Source of the DNA: Mycolicibacterium frederiksbergense
GTDB lineage: Bacteria > Actinomycetota > Actinomycetes > Mycobacteriales > Mycobacteriaceae
Length of the DNA stretch: 64,000 nucleotides
Assembly: GCF_012223425.1 (NCBI RefSeq)
Contig: NZ_CP038799.1
Coordinates: forward strand, 4,758,249-4,822,248
Direction: 5' to 3'
In this document: one piece after another, positions 22,645-32,018 of the stretch
Numbering within the stretch: the stretch's first letter is position 1
How the letters are laid out: the number at the start of each line of letters is the position of its first letter
Position numbers and translations under genes: made by a program
The notes under the pieces: model-generated
Told to the model about the DNA's origin: nothing
The model's database searches: none
What the model saw: the letters and a program-made list of their open reading frames with translations, nothing else

Positions 22645-24657
22645 GTGATGCCTCCCGGTTCGCCAACGTTGCGCCGGGCCGGGTCATTGCAGCCGAACGA
22701 ACTTGCCCAGGCCGCCGTGATGGCGGCTCTGTGCGCGGCCATCGCGATCATCGCCGTCGTCGTCCCGTTCGCGGCCGCGCTGTCCCTGCTGGGCACCGTC
22801 CCGATGGGCCTGCTCGCCTACCGGTACCGGCTGCGCGTCGTGCTGGCCGCGACCATCGCCGCCGCGCTCATCGCCTTCCTGATCGGCGGCTTCGGCGGCC
22901 TGATGACCGTCATCAACTGCGCCTACATCGGCGGACTCACCGGCATCGTCAAACGCCGTGGCCGCGGCCTGCCGGTCGTGGTGCTGGTATCCGTGATCGC
23001 CGGCGCGGTATTCGGCATCGCGGCCGTGGTCGCGCTGCTGATCGCGTCCCGGCTGCGTGAGCTCGTGTTCACCGCCATGACCGCCAACGTCGACGGCTCC
23101 GTCGCGATCTGGAGCTACATCCCCGAGCTGCGTCCCGCCGCCGAGAAGTTCCGGGAACTGTTCGGGGTGGCCCTGGAGCACTGGCCGATCCTCATCTTCT
23201 GCTACGGGCTGTTCGCCATCATGGGCGTCAGCCTGGTCGGCTGGTGGGCACTGTCGCGGGTGCTGGCCCGGCTGCTCGGGGTGCCCGATGTACACAAGCT
23301 GGAGACCGTCATCACCGACGGACCGGTCGTGCCGGTCCCGATGGCCCTGCGCGATGTGGTGTTCCGCTATCCCGGGACCACCCGCGACGCGCTCGGCCCG
23401 CTGTCGATGGACGTGCACCCCGGAGAACACCTCGCCGTCACCGGCGCCAACGGATCCGGCAAGACCACGCTGATGCTGATCCTCGCCGGACGCGAACCCA
23501 CCGAGGGCACCGTGCAGCGTCCCGGCGGGGTCGGGCTCGGCGCCCCGGGCGGCACCGCGGTGATCATGCAGCACCCCGAGAGCCAGGTACTGGGCACCCG
23601 GGTCGCCGACGATGTGGTGTGGGGATTGCCCGCAGGCACCCACGTCGACGTGCCCGAACTGCTCTCCGAGGTCGGGCTGGACGGGCTGGGTGAACGCGAC
23701 ACCGGCAGCCTGTCCGGGGGCGAGCTGCAACGTCTGGCCGTGGCCGCCGCGCTGGCCCGCAAGCCCGCGCTGCTGGTCGCCGACGAGGTCACCAGCATGG
23801 TCGACCAGCAGGGCCGTGACGGACTGATGTCGGTGCTGGCCGGGCTGACCCGCAAGCGCGACATGTCACTGGTGCACATCACGCACTACAACGAGGAAGC
23901 CGAGGCCGCCGACCGGGTGGTCAACCTGGCCGGCGGATCGGAGATGGTGCAGTCCGCCGACGTGCCCACTCCCAGTGGTGAGACCCGCTCGGAGGTGCCG
24001 GTGTTGGAGCTCACCGGCGTCAGCCACCGCTACGCCGACGGAACTCCATGGGCCAAAACCGCTCTGCGCGATATCAACCTGGTCGTGCACGAGGGTGACG
24101 GTGTGCTGATCCACGGCCTCAACGGCTCCGGTAAGTCGACGCTGGCGTGGATCCTCGCCGGGCTGACCCTGCCCACCACCGGAACCTGTCTGCTCGACGG
24201 CAAGCCGGTCTCCGATCAGGTCGGCGCGGTCGCGCTGTCCTTCCAGGCCGCCCGGCTGCAGCTGATGCGCAGCCACGTGCACCGCGAGATCGCCTCGGCC
24301 GCCGGTTTCCCCGCCCGCGACCGGGCCCGGGTGGTGGCCGCGCTCGCCACCGTCGGGCTGGAACCCGCACTGGCGGACCGCCGTATCGACCAACTCTCCG
24401 GGGGGCAGATGCGCCGCGTCGTGCTGGCCGGGCTGCTGGCCCGTTCACCGCGGGCCATCGTGCTCGACGAACCGCTGGCCGGACTCGATGCCGCCAGCGC
24501 CCGCGGACTGCTGCGCCTGCTGGAGGAGCTGCGCCGGGGCGGGCTGACGGTCGTCGTGATCTCCCACGATTTCGCCGGGCTGGAAGAGCTGTGTCCGCGC
24601 ACCCTGCATCTGCACGAGGGCGCACTGGTGCCCGTCGCGTCGGGAGCCACCCCATGA
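22645..24657 (+). CDS. ECF-type ABC transporter: fused membrane domain and two ATPases (Rv2326c-like)
   Basis: A 670-residue fusion. Residues about 1-205 form an S-component-like membrane domain (several helices; LLGTVPMGLLAYRYRLR, FGGLMTVINCAYIGGL). Two complete ABC ATPases follow: the first with Walker A GANGSGKTTL, signature LSGGELQRL and Walker B ALLVADEVTS; the second with Walker A GLNGSGKSTL, signature LSGGQMRRV and AIVLDEPLAGLD. Together with the adjacent T-component this makes a full energy-coupling-factor importer for a vitamin or metal. The solute is unknown and I see no riboswitch upstream. GTG and ATG starts lie side by side. The last four bases overlap the next gene. Confidence 0.9.
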   Translation: MMPPGSPTLRRAGSLQPNELAQAAVMAALCAAIAIIAVVVPFAAALSLLGTVPMGLLAYRYRLRVVLAATIAAALIAFLIGGFGGLMTVINCAYIGGLTGIVKRRGRGLPVVVLVSVIAGAVFGIAAVVALLIASRLRELVFTAMTANVDGSVAIWSYIPELRPAAEKFRELFGVALEHWPILIFCYGLFAIMGVSLVGWWALSRVLARLLGVPDVHKLETVITDGPVVPVPMALRDVVFRYPGTTRDALGPLSMDVHPGEHLAVTGANGSGKTTLMLILAGREPTEGTVQRPGGVGLGAPGGTAVIMQHPESQVLGTRVADDVVWGLPAGTHVDVPELLSEVGLDGLGERDTGSLSGGELQRLAVAAALARKPALLVADEVTSMVDQQGRDGLMSVLAGLTRKRDMSLVHITHYNEEAEAADRVVNLAGGSEMVQSADVPTPSGETRSEVPVLELTGVSHRYADGTPWAKTALRDINLVVHEGDGVLIHGLNGSGKSTLAWILAGLTLPTTGTCLLDGKPVSDQVGAVALSFQAARLQLMRSHVHREIASAAGFPARDRARVVAALATVGLEPALADRRIDQLSGGQMRRVVLAGLLARSPRAIVLDEPLAGLDAASARGLLRLLEELRRGGLTVVVISHDFAGLEELCPRTLHLHEGALVPVASGATP

Positions 24658-25478
24658 GCTCTGCACAACGCCGCCCGGTCGTGCTGCTGCGACCCGTGCC
24701 CGGCGACTCCGTCATCCACCGGCTGTGGGCCGGAACGAAACTCGTCACCGTGCTGGCCCTTGCGGTGCTGTTGATGTTCTACCCGGGTTGGCTGCCCATC
24801 GCGCTGGTCACGCTGCTGGTGGCGGCCGCGGTGGTGCTGGCGCGGATCCCGCGGGGCGCGCTGCCCTCGATTCCGGGCTGGCTGTGGTTGATCGTGCTGC
24901 TCGGCGGAGTCACCGCGGCCTTCGCCGGCGGCACCCCGATCGTCGACCTGGCCGGCCTCGAGCTCGAACTCGGCGGGCTGCTGAAATTCCTGCGCATCAC
25001 CGCGGTGTCGATCGTGCTGCTGGGCCTGGGCGCTCTGGTGTCCTGGACCACCAACGTCGCCGAAATCGCGCCCGCGGTATCGACGTTGTGCCGGCCGCTG
25101 CGCTGGCTGAAACTGCCCGTCGATGACTGGGCCGCCACCCTGGCGTTGGCGCTGCGGGCGTTCCCGATGCTGATGGACGAGTTCAGCGTGCTGTACGCGG
25201 CGCGGCGGCTGCGCCCGCGGGTACGGGCGCAGACCCGTCGTGAACGACGCAAGCAGTGGGTCTCCGAGGTGATCGACCTGCTGGCCGCCGCGGTGACGGT
25301 GGCGCTGCGGCGCGCCGACGAGATGGGTGATGCCATCACCGCACGCGGCGGGGCCGGTCAGATCGCGGCCGCCCCGGCGCGCCCCGGCGCGGCCGATTAC
25401 GTGGTGCTCGCGCTGGTGGCGGTGGTCTGCGGCGCCGCCGGGTACCTCGAAGCGGCGTCCTTCCTCAGCACCAGCTGA
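24654..25478 (+). CDS. ECF transporter T component (CbiQ/EcfT family)
   Basis: A 274-residue integral membrane protein. It has N-terminal helices (LVTVLALAVLLMFYPGWLPIAL), and the cytoplasmic coupling helices with A-R-G type motifs (YAARRLRPRVRAQTRRERR and MGDAITARGGAG) that dock onto the two ATPases. It starts with an ATGA overlap on the fused ATPase gene, so both subunits are made together. Corresponds by position and architecture to M. tuberculosis Rv2325c. Confidence 0.9.
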   Translation: MSSAQRRPVVLLRPVPGDSVIHRLWAGTKLVTVLALAVLLMFYPGWLPIALVTLLVAAAVVLARIPRGALPSIPGWLWLIVLLGGVTAAFAGGTPIVDLAGLELELGGLLKFLRITAVSIVLLGLGALVSWTTNVAEIAPAVSTLCRPLRWLKLPVDDWAATLALALRAFPMLMDEFSVLYAARRLRPRVRAQTRRERRKQWVSEVIDLLAAAVTVALRRADEMGDAITARGGAGQIAAAPARPGAADYVVLALVAVVCGAAGYLEAASFLSTS

Positions 25479-25501
25479 CACACCCGGACCGGTCCGGCCG
25501 G

Positions 25502-25524
25502 CGATTGTCGGGACCCGACAATCG
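25502..25524. promoter_or_regulatory. perfect 11-1-11 palindrome (operator or terminator)
   Basis: CGATTGTCGGG - A - CCCGACAATCG is an exact inverted repeat around one base, 23 bases after the ecfT stop and about 90 bases before the next start. There is no T-tract after it, so an operator for a dimeric regulator is at least as likely as a terminator. No regulator gene is adjacent. Confidence 0.5.
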
Positions 25525-25614
25525 GCGCGCGGCGGATTGGCCGATTCCGCAGCGCCTTCGCGCGGCGGCCCTCCCATGATGGTGTCACTACCAGCCAAGG
25601 AGCGGAGGGATCAC

Positions 25615-26865
25615 ATGGTCGGCGTCGATCGCGTCGGCGAGGGGCCGCGCAGTGTCATCGTGGTGGGAGCCGGGATCGTGGGGTTGTCCACGGCGTGGTT
25701 CCTGCAGGAGCGCGGTGTCGCGGTCACCGTGGTGGACCGCGAGGGGGTGGCGGCCGGTTCGTCCTGGGGTAACGCCGGGTGGGTCTCACCGGCGCTGACC
25801 CTTCCGCTCAACCAGCCCGGCGTCCTCGGCTACGGGTTGCGTTCCCTGTTCAATCCCTCGGCCCCACTGCATATTCCACTGCGCGCCGACTTCGGGCTGG
25901 CCCGGTTCCTGGCCACCTTCGCGCGCCACTGCAACCATGCATCCGCCGAGCGGGTGGTGCGCGCCAACCAACCGCTCAACGCCGAATGCGTGGAGGCCTT
26001 CGACGTACTCGTTGCCAACGGGGTGGACGCGCCGGTCACCGACTCACCGATCATCGCGCTGTTCGAGAACGACGCCCTGGCCGACGAACTCCGTGCCGAG
26101 ATCGACATGCTCGAGCGCGCCGGACTGCCGGTGCAGACCCGCCGGCTCAGCGGGGCGGCGCTGCGTGACGCGGTGCCGCTGGCGGCACCGGATGCCCGGG
26201 TGGCACTGGCGGTGGACGGGCAGCGGTATGTCGACCCCGGCCGGTTCGTGACCGCGCTGGGGCAGGCGGTGATCGAACGCGGCGCCACCCTGCGCACCGA
26301 ACGCGTCGTCGATGTGAGCACCCACGGCCGGGTGGTCGTGCGGACCGCCGGCGGGCAGGACCTGACCGCCGACGCCGTCGTCCTGGCCACCGGCGCCTGG
26401 CTACCCGACCTCGCCGAGCACTGGATCCGGGTGCCGATCCGGGCCGGGCGAGGGTATTCGTTCACCGTCCCACTGGACCGTGCGATGCCCGGCCCGATCT
26501 ATCTGCCGACCGTGCGGGTGGCCTGCACGCCCTACCGCGGCGCGATGCGGGTGGCGGGCACCATGGAATTCCGTGGGCCCGATGAGCCCGTGGTCCCCGC
26601 CCGGGTGCGCGCGATCGTCGACTCGGCGGCCCGCCTGCTCGACGGTGTGCGCTGGGAGGGACGCAGCGATGTCTGGGTCGGCCCGCGCCCGGTGAGCGCG
26701 GACGGCCTGCCGGTCGTCGGGCAGGTCAGCGCCGGGCTCTATGTGGCCGGCGGGCACGGCATGTGGGGCCTGGCACACGGACCGGTCACCGGCCGGCTGC
26801 TGACCGAACAGATCACCACCGGTAAGCAACCCGAAGCCCTGCGTGCCTTCGACCCGTTGCGCTAG
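25615..26865 (+). CDS. FAD-dependent amino-acid oxidoreductase (DadA/DAO family)
   Basis: A 416-residue flavoprotein. The N-terminal dinucleotide fold reads VIVVGAGIVGLSTAWFLQERG, followed by the acidic VTVVDRE, GSSWGNAGWVSP characteristic of D-amino acid dehydrogenases, and the C-terminal GLYVAGGHGMWGLAHGP flavin-contacting stretch. It would oxidatively deaminate an amino acid, probably a D-isomer, passing electrons to the respiratory chain. The ATG is preceded by GGAGGGA at good spacing; upstream in-frame sequence belongs to the intergenic region and end of ecfT. The gene stands alone, ended by a 14-bp hairpin. Confidence 0.9.
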   Translation: MVGVDRVGEGPRSVIVVGAGIVGLSTAWFLQERGVAVTVVDREGVAAGSSWGNAGWVSPALTLPLNQPGVLGYGLRSLFNPSAPLHIPLRADFGLARFLATFARHCNHASAERVVRANQPLNAECVEAFDVLVANGVDAPVTDSPIIALFENDALADELRAEIDMLERAGLPVQTRRLSGAALRDAVPLAAPDARVALAVDGQRYVDPGRFVTALGQAVIERGATLRTERVVDVSTHGRVVVRTAGGQDLTADAVVLATGAWLPDLAEHWIRVPIRAGRGYSFTVPLDRAMPGPIYLPTVRVACTPYRGAMRVAGTMEFRGPDEPVVPARVRAIVDSAARLLDGVRWEGRSDVWVGPRPVSADGLPVVGQVSAGLYVAGGHGMWGLAHGPVTGRLLTEQITTGKQPEALRAFDPLR

Positions 26866-26877
26866 CGCCTTCCTCCC

Positions 26878-26917
26878 GTCGTCAGGGGCGGCGCGGCGAC
26901 CACCCGCCCCTGACGAC
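26878..26917. terminator. hairpin terminator between dadA-like gene and tldD
   Basis: Perfect 14-bp stem GTCGTCAGGGGCGG / CCGCCCCTGACGAC with a 12-base loop, starting 12 bases after the oxidoreductase stop. The very GC-rich stem and following AAA without a T-run are common for mycobacterial terminators. Confidence 0.75.
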
Positions 26918-26943
26918 AAACTCCTGCCATTACGGTGGGTTCC

Positions 26944-28461
26944 GTGACACGTCGAACCGTCGACCCCGACTTCCTCGCGCTGCCCCGCCGGGCGCTGGCC
27001 GATGCCGCGTTGTCGGCGGCCCGCGCGGCCGGGGCCAGCTACGCCGATCTGCGGATCCACCGCCTCACCACCGAAGTCGTGCAGCTGCGCGACGGCGAGC
27101 TGGAGAACTCCACCCTGGACCGCGAGATCGGGCTGGCGGTGCGCGTGATCGTCGACGGCACGTGGGGCTTCGCCTCGCACGCCGAACTGGATCCGACCGT
27201 GGCCGCCGACACCGCGCGCCGCGCCGTGCGGGTCGCGACCACGCTGGCCCCGCTGAACGCCGAACGCATCGAGCTGGCCGCCGAGCCCGTCTATGACGAT
27301 CTGAGCTGGGTGTCGGGCTACCGCATCGATCCGTTCACGGTGCCCGGACCGGACAAGATCGCCGTGCTCGCCGACTATTCGGAACGACTGCTGGCCGCCG
27401 ACGGGGTGGACCACGTGTCGGCCAGCCTGCAAGCGGTCAAGGAGCAGACCTACTATGCCGACACCTTCGGCACCTCCACGACTCAGCAGCGGGTGCGGGT
27501 GCAGCCGTCGCTGGAGGCTGTCAGCGTGGACCCGTCGGCCGGATCGTTCGAGACGATGCGCACGCTGGCGCCGCCGACGGCGCGCGGCTGGGAGGCCGTC
27601 GCCGATGACAGCGTCTGGAACTGGAGCGCCGAGCTGGCCGAGTTGCCGGCGCTGCTCGCCGAGAAGGTGAAGGCGCCCAGCGTCACCGCCGGCGCATGCG
27701 ACCTGGTCATCGACCCGTCCAACCTGTGGCTCACCATCCACGAATCCATCGGGCACGCCACCGAATACGACCGGGCCATCGGCTACGAAGCGGCCTACGC
27801 CGGCACCTCGTTCGCCACCCCGGACAAGCTGAACAGCATGCAGTACGGCTCACCGGTGATGAACGTGACCGCCGACCGGACCGTCGAACACGGCTTGGCC
27901 ACCATCGGTTTCGACGACGAGGGGGTGCGCGCGCAGAGTTGGGACCTGGTGCGCGACGGACTGTTCGTCGGCTACCAGCTGGACCGGGTGTTCGCGCCAC
28001 GGCTGGGGGAGTCACGGTCCAACGGGTGTTCCTATGCGGACTCCGCGCACCACGTGCCGATCCAGCGGATGGCGAATGTCTCGTTGCAGCCGGGCGCCGA
28101 GGACCTCAGCACCGACGACCTGATCTCCCGGGTGTCCGAGGGCATCTACATCGTCGGCGACAAATCCTGGTCAATCGACATGCAGCGGTACAACTTCCAG
28201 TTCACCGGGCAGCGGTTCTTCCGTATCCGGGACGGCAAGCTGGATGGTCAGCTGCGCGATGTCGCCTACCAGGCCACCACGACCGACTTCTGGGGATCGA
28301 TGGAGGCCGTCGGGGGTCCGTCCACCTGGCGGCTCGGCGGAGCGTTCAACTGTGGTAAGGCCCAACCCGGTCAGGTCGCGCCGGTCAGTCACGGCTGCCC
28401 GTCGGCACTGTTCCGAGGAGTGAATGTGCTGAACACCCAAGCCGAATCGGGCCGCTCATGA
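26944..28461 (+). CDS. tldD: TldD-family metalloprotease subunit
   Basis: A 505-residue member of the TldD/PmbA peptidase family. The zinc motif HESIGH (HExxxH, from about residue 266) marks it as the catalytic subunit, which with TldE forms a protease that degrades unfolded peptides and trims modified peptides. The GTG giving VTRRTVDPDFLALP was chosen because a GGTGGG lies just upstream; another in-frame GTG sits 9 bases before. It is joined to tldE by an ATGA overlap. Arrangement matches M. tuberculosis Rv2315c-Rv2314c. Confidence 0.92.
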   Translation: MTRRTVDPDFLALPRRALADAALSAARAAGASYADLRIHRLTTEVVQLRDGELENSTLDREIGLAVRVIVDGTWGFASHAELDPTVAADTARRAVRVATTLAPLNAERIELAAEPVYDDLSWVSGYRIDPFTVPGPDKIAVLADYSERLLAADGVDHVSASLQAVKEQTYYADTFGTSTTQQRVRVQPSLEAVSVDPSAGSFETMRTLAPPTARGWEAVADDSVWNWSAELAELPALLAEKVKAPSVTAGACDLVIDPSNLWLTIHESIGHATEYDRAIGYEAAYAGTSFATPDKLNSMQYGSPVMNVTADRTVEHGLATIGFDDEGVRAQSWDLVRDGLFVGYQLDRVFAPRLGESRSNGCSYADSAHHVPIQRMANVSLQPGAEDLSTDDLISRVSEGIYIVGDKSWSIDMQRYNFQFTGQRFFRIRDGKLDGQLRDVAYQATTTDFWGSMEAVGGPSTWRLGGAFNCGKAQPGQVAPVSHGCPSALFRGVNVLNTQAESGRS

Positions 28462-29828
28462 TCGCCGCACAGCAGCTCGTCGATCAGGTGCTCGCCGAGG
28501 CCGCACGTCTCGGCGGTGCCGACGAGACCACCGTCATCGTCACCGACCGCGCCGATGCGTCGCTGCGCTGGGCCGGGAATTCGATGACCACCAACGGCGA
28601 ATCCCGTGGCCGCAGCACCACGGTCATCTCGGTGGTGCGCCGCGGTGAGCAGGCCCACGTCGGCTCGGTGAGCTCCACCGAGGTCGATCAGGCCGCCCTC
28701 GCGGCGCTGGTCGCGGCGTCCCAGGCCGCCGCGGCATCGGCGCCGGCGGCCAGCGACAATGCCCCCGCGCTGCCCGGTGGACCGGCCCCCGCGGACTGGG
28801 ACACACCGGTGCCGAGCACCGGCGCGGACGTATTCGCCGATGTGGCAACCAGTCTGGTGCGCGGCTTCCGCGGCGAGGACCGGCTCTACGGGTACGCCCG
28901 GCACATCCTGGAGACCACGTTCGTGGCCACCTCGGGCGGGCTGCGTCGGCGTTTCACCCAGCCGACCGGCTCGGTGGAGATCAACGCCAAACGCCACGGC
29001 GCCAGCGCGTGGGCCGGCGTGGGCACACCGGATTTCGTCGACGTGCCCACCGACGGTCTGCTCGACGAGTTGTCGACCCGGCTGGGCTGGGCGGCGCGCA
29101 CGGTCGGGCTGCCCGCCGGTCGCTACGAGACGCTGATGCCGCCCTCGACCGTCGCCGACATGCTCATCTACATGGGCTGGAGCATGGACGGCCGCGGTGC
29201 GCAGGAGGGTCGCACCGCGCTGTCGGCGCCCGGCGGCACCCGGGTGGGGGAGAAGCTCACCGACCTTCCGCTGACGCTGTACTCGGATCCGGCCGCGCCG
29301 GGTCAGGAGTGCACGCCGTTCGTGGTGGCGTCGCGTTCCTCGGAGCAGTCCTCGATCTTCGACAACGGGATGGACATCGGCCGGGTGGACTGGCTGCGCG
29401 ACGGCACCATCAACGCGCTGGCCTACCCGCGGGCCGCGGCCGCGGAATTCGATGCGCCCGTGACGGTTCCGGCCGACAACCTGCTGATGACGGGCGGGAC
29501 CAGATCGCTGGCGGACATGATCGCCGGCACCGAACGCGGGCTGCTGCTGACCACGCTCTGGTACATCCGCACCGTGGACCCGGCGGTGCTGCTGTTGACC
29601 GGGCTGACCCGTGACGGGGTCTACCTGATCGAGGACGGCGAGGTGCGCGCCGCGGTCAACAATTTCCGGTTCAACGAGAGCCCGCTGGATCTGCTGCGCC
29701 GCGCCACCGAGGCCGGCATCAGCGAGCCGACCCTGCCGCGGGAATGGGGCGACTGGGCGACCCGGGCGACCATGCCGTCCTTGCGGATTCCCGACTTTCA
29801 CATGTCGTCGGTGAGTCAGGCGCAGTAG
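28458..29828 (+). CDS. tldE: TldE/PmbA-family metalloprotease partner subunit
   Basis: A 456-residue PmbA-like protein that lacks an HExxxH zinc motif, as expected for the non-catalytic TldE half of the TldD/E heterodimer. Visible family features are the N-terminal repeat domain (ADASLRWAGNSMTTNGESRG...), the SLADMIAGTERGLLLTTLWYIR segment and the EVRAAVNNFRFNESP strand near the C-terminus. Overlap with tldD secures equal production of both subunits. It converges with the opine-synthase-like gene, 16 bases apart. No ribosomal peptide precursor is seen nearby, so a general peptide-processing role is the safer reading. Confidence 0.92.
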   Translation: MIAAQQLVDQVLAEAARLGGADETTVIVTDRADASLRWAGNSMTTNGESRGRSTTVISVVRRGEQAHVGSVSSTEVDQAALAALVAASQAAAASAPAASDNAPALPGGPAPADWDTPVPSTGADVFADVATSLVRGFRGEDRLYGYARHILETTFVATSGGLRRRFTQPTGSVEINAKRHGASAWAGVGTPDFVDVPTDGLLDELSTRLGWAARTVGLPAGRYETLMPPSTVADMLIYMGWSMDGRGAQEGRTALSAPGGTRVGEKLTDLPLTLYSDPAAPGQECTPFVVASRSSEQSSIFDNGMDIGRVDWLRDGTINALAYPRAAAAEFDAPVTVPADNLLMTGGTRSLADMIAGTERGLLLTTLWYIRTVDPAVLLLTGLTRDGVYLIEDGEVRAAVNNFRFNESPLDLLRRATEAGISEPTLPREWGDWATRATMPSLRIPDFHMSSVSQAQ

Positions 29829-29844
29829 TCGGTCTCCGAGGCCG

Positions 29845-31002
29845 TCAGGTCAGATGGGGGTAGGCCTCGTCGCGGCGCTGGAATTTCAGGATCTCGGGAT
29901 TGATGATGGTGCCTTCTCGAATCTCGATGGCGCGCGCAATCGTCGTGCTGGCATCCCAGGCGGCAGGTCCGCTGAGCACCGTTTCGATATGCGGAAGCAG
30001 GGCCTCGCTGATTTCCCAGGTCGCCGAGTTCCACAGGTAGGACGGGCTGTGATCCACCGCGTAATAGTGGATGCCATTGGCCTTCTCGATCACCGGGTCG
30101 GTGAACGAGGTGGGGCGCGCCCAGCTGAAACCCATTCCGGCGTCACAGGACACGTCGATCAACAGGCTGTCCGGGGTGAATGCCGCGAGATCGTCCTCGG
30201 TCACGAATATCAGGGGCGCGTTGGGATCCTGGAGCACACAGTTGACGACGATGTCGTTCTCGGCCAGCAGGCGTGCCACCGGTACGGCGCCGTCCTCCGG
30301 GGTATCGGCCAGTATCTGCTCGGGGTTGTCGTCATCGGGGCGCATCTGGATGATCTGAGTCGACGGGATCGGTGACCCGACCGCGGCCACGTCGCGGTTG
30401 GTGAGCACCCGGACGTCGTCGACACCGTGTGCGTTCAGGGCGGTGACCGCGCCGCGGGCCGTCGCGCCGAAGCCGAGGACGGCGGCCCTGAGTCGGCGAC
30501 CGTAACTGCCGGTCACGCCGGCCAGTTGCATGGCGTGCAGCACGGAGCAGTAGCCCGCGAGTTCGTTGTTCTTGTGGAAGACGTGCAAGCCGAAGCCGCC
30601 GTCGGCCTGCCAGTGGTTCATCGCCTCAAACGCGATCAGCGTCTGCCGCCGGTCGATGGCGACCTGGGTTTGGGTGAAATCCTGCACGCAGTGCGGCCAC
30701 CCCCACACGACCTGCCCGACTCTCAGCTCCGCGAGGTCCTCGGCCTGCACCTTGGGCAACACGATGACGTCGCACTCGGCGATCAGCTCGGCCCGGGATC
30801 TCATTCCGCCGACGAGTTCGGCCAGCCCCTCGTCGGTGGCGCCGAAGTCCTCGCCGTAGCCGTGCTCCAGGAAGATCCGCTGCCGAAGTTCGGGTTCGAT
30901 CCTGCTGAAGTGTGCCGGGTGAATTGGCAGCCGCTGCTCGTTCGGTTTCCGCGAGCGGGCCATGACGCCGAGTGAAAGTAGTTCCGCCTCAGAGGTTGTC
31001 AT
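29845..31002 (-). CDS. N5-(carboxyethyl)ornithine synthase / alanine dehydrogenase-like protein
   Basis: A 385-residue protein of the alanine dehydrogenase/transhydrogenase superfamily. The substrate-binding N-terminal part starts ARSRKPNEQRLPIHPAHFSRI, matching the KPNEQRLPIHP opening of N5-(1-carboxyethyl)ornithine synthase-like enzymes; the NAD(P) domain shows AAVLGFGATARGAVTAL. Such enzymes reductively join a keto acid to an amino group; the actual substrate here is not known. The ATG giving MTTSEAELLSLG is used; a slightly longer start exists. A 200-base gap separates it from the divergent AhpD-like gene; I see no further gene in that gap. Confidence 0.8.
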   Translation of the reverse strand: MTTSEAELLSLGVMARSRKPNEQRLPIHPAHFSRIEPELRQRIFLEHGYGEDFGATDEGLAELVGGMRSRAELIAECDVIVLPKVQAEDLAELRVGQVVWGWPHCVQDFTQTQVAIDRRQTLIAFEAMNHWQADGGFGLHVFHKNNELAGYCSVLHAMQLAGVTGSYGRRLRAAVLGFGATARGAVTALNAHGVDDVRVLTNRDVAAVGSPIPSTQIIQMRPDDDNPEQILADTPEDGAVPVARLLAENDIVVNCVLQDPNAPLIFVTEDDLAAFTPDSLLIDVSCDAGMGFSWARPTSFTDPVIEKANGIHYYAVDHSPSYLWNSATWEISEALLPHIETVLSGPAAWDASTTIARAIEIREGTIINPEILKFQRRDEAYPHLT

Positions 31003-31202
31003 GCGCGTCCCGCTGCACACGCGGCGCCGGACTGCCCGGTCAGAGATTTTCGATCAGATTTATCAGACATAGCGAGCCCTTTACTATGAGGCCTGAGCGG
31101 CCCCTATGCCCGCAACATTACCTCGCCCACCACATCGCACTTTCACACCTGAAGTTTCGAGTTTCCGCCGACTCAGGGGCGTTGTGGGGGAGGATCAAGG
31201 CC

Positions 31203-32018
31203 GTGCTGGACCTACTGACCGATCTGGTGGCGCTCTCCCCGGACGGGCTCACCCGCGAGAACATGCTGATGCGCACGGTGTGCGCCCAGGCGGTGGGGCT
31301 GGCGCCGCTGCCCTTCGAGGCGGTGACGGCATCCGCGGAGGCGGATCCGGTGCTGGCCGAGTTCGCCGAGCAGTTCAGCGTCGACGTCGCCGGGGTGTCC
31401 GCCGAGCAGCGGGCCGCGCTCGTCTCGGCGTACGGGGCCGAGGTGCTCGGGGTGGCGGCGCTGATGTACGTCGCCGATTTCGTGCCCCGGGTGCGCGCCG
31501 GGCTGAACGCGCTGGGCATGACATTCCCGGACCCGGACGGCTGGGACCACGCCACCCATCCGGCGGATGCGCTGCTGAACCGCTTCACCTCCGCGGTCGG
31601 CGCGATGCGCGGGCTGGACCCGTTGACCACCGAGATCATCCGGCTGCGCGGGGCCACCCAGCACAACTGCCGGCTCTGTAAGTCGCTGCGCGAGACGACC
31701 GCCCTGGACGCGGGTGGGACCGAGTCGCTGTATGACGACATCGGGGCCTACAGAGAGTCCGAGCAGCTGACGCCGGCGCACAAGGCGGCGCTGCGCTATG
31801 TCGATGCGCTGATCTGGACACCGACATCGGTCGACAAGGCGGCCGCCGTTGTGCTCGAACACTTCTCGGCCGAGCAGGCCCTGGAGATCACGCTGGACGT
31901 GATGCGCAACGGCACCAACAAGATCGCGGTCGCGCTCGGTGGCGATGCCCCGCGGGTGGCCGACGGGGTGGAGCACTACCTGCTGGGTGCCGACGGGCAG
32001 CCCGTCTTCAGCTCGTAG
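31203..32018 (+). CDS. carboxymuconolactone decarboxylase/AhpD-like protein
   Basis: A 271-residue helical protein. The segment EIIRLRGATQHNCRLCKSLRETTAL holds the CxxC of AhpD-like alkylhydroperoxidases in the right helix context, although the usual following histidine is not obvious, so peroxidase activity is uncertain. A second helical repeat follows (LTPAHKAALRYVDALIWTP, EQALEITLDVMRNGTNKIAVALG). The GTG was chosen because GGGGGAGG lies 9 bases upstream; an ATG 117 bases earlier (MRPERPL) is possible but poorly supported. Its position after tldD-tldE fits Rv2313c. It overlaps the convergent holin-like gene by 11 bases. Confidence 0.75.
   Translation: MLDLLTDLVALSPDGLTRENMLMRTVCAQAVGLAPLPFEAVTASAEADPVLAEFAEQFSVDVAGVSAEQRAALVSAYGAEVLGVAALMYVADFVPRVRAGLNALGMTFPDPDGWDHATHPADALLNRFTSAVGAMRGLDPLTTEIIRLRGATQHNCRLCKSLRETTALDAGGTESLYDDIGAYRESEQLTPAHKAALRYVDALIWTPTSVDKAAAVVLEHFSAEQALEITLDVMRNGTNKIAVALGGDAPRVADGVEHYLLGADGQPVFSS

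Noticed and set aside
31003..31202. Extended N-terminus for the AhpD-like gene from an upstream ATG
   Set aside because: No ribosome-binding site or homology-like pattern in the extension; the GTG with GGGGGAGG upstream is better.
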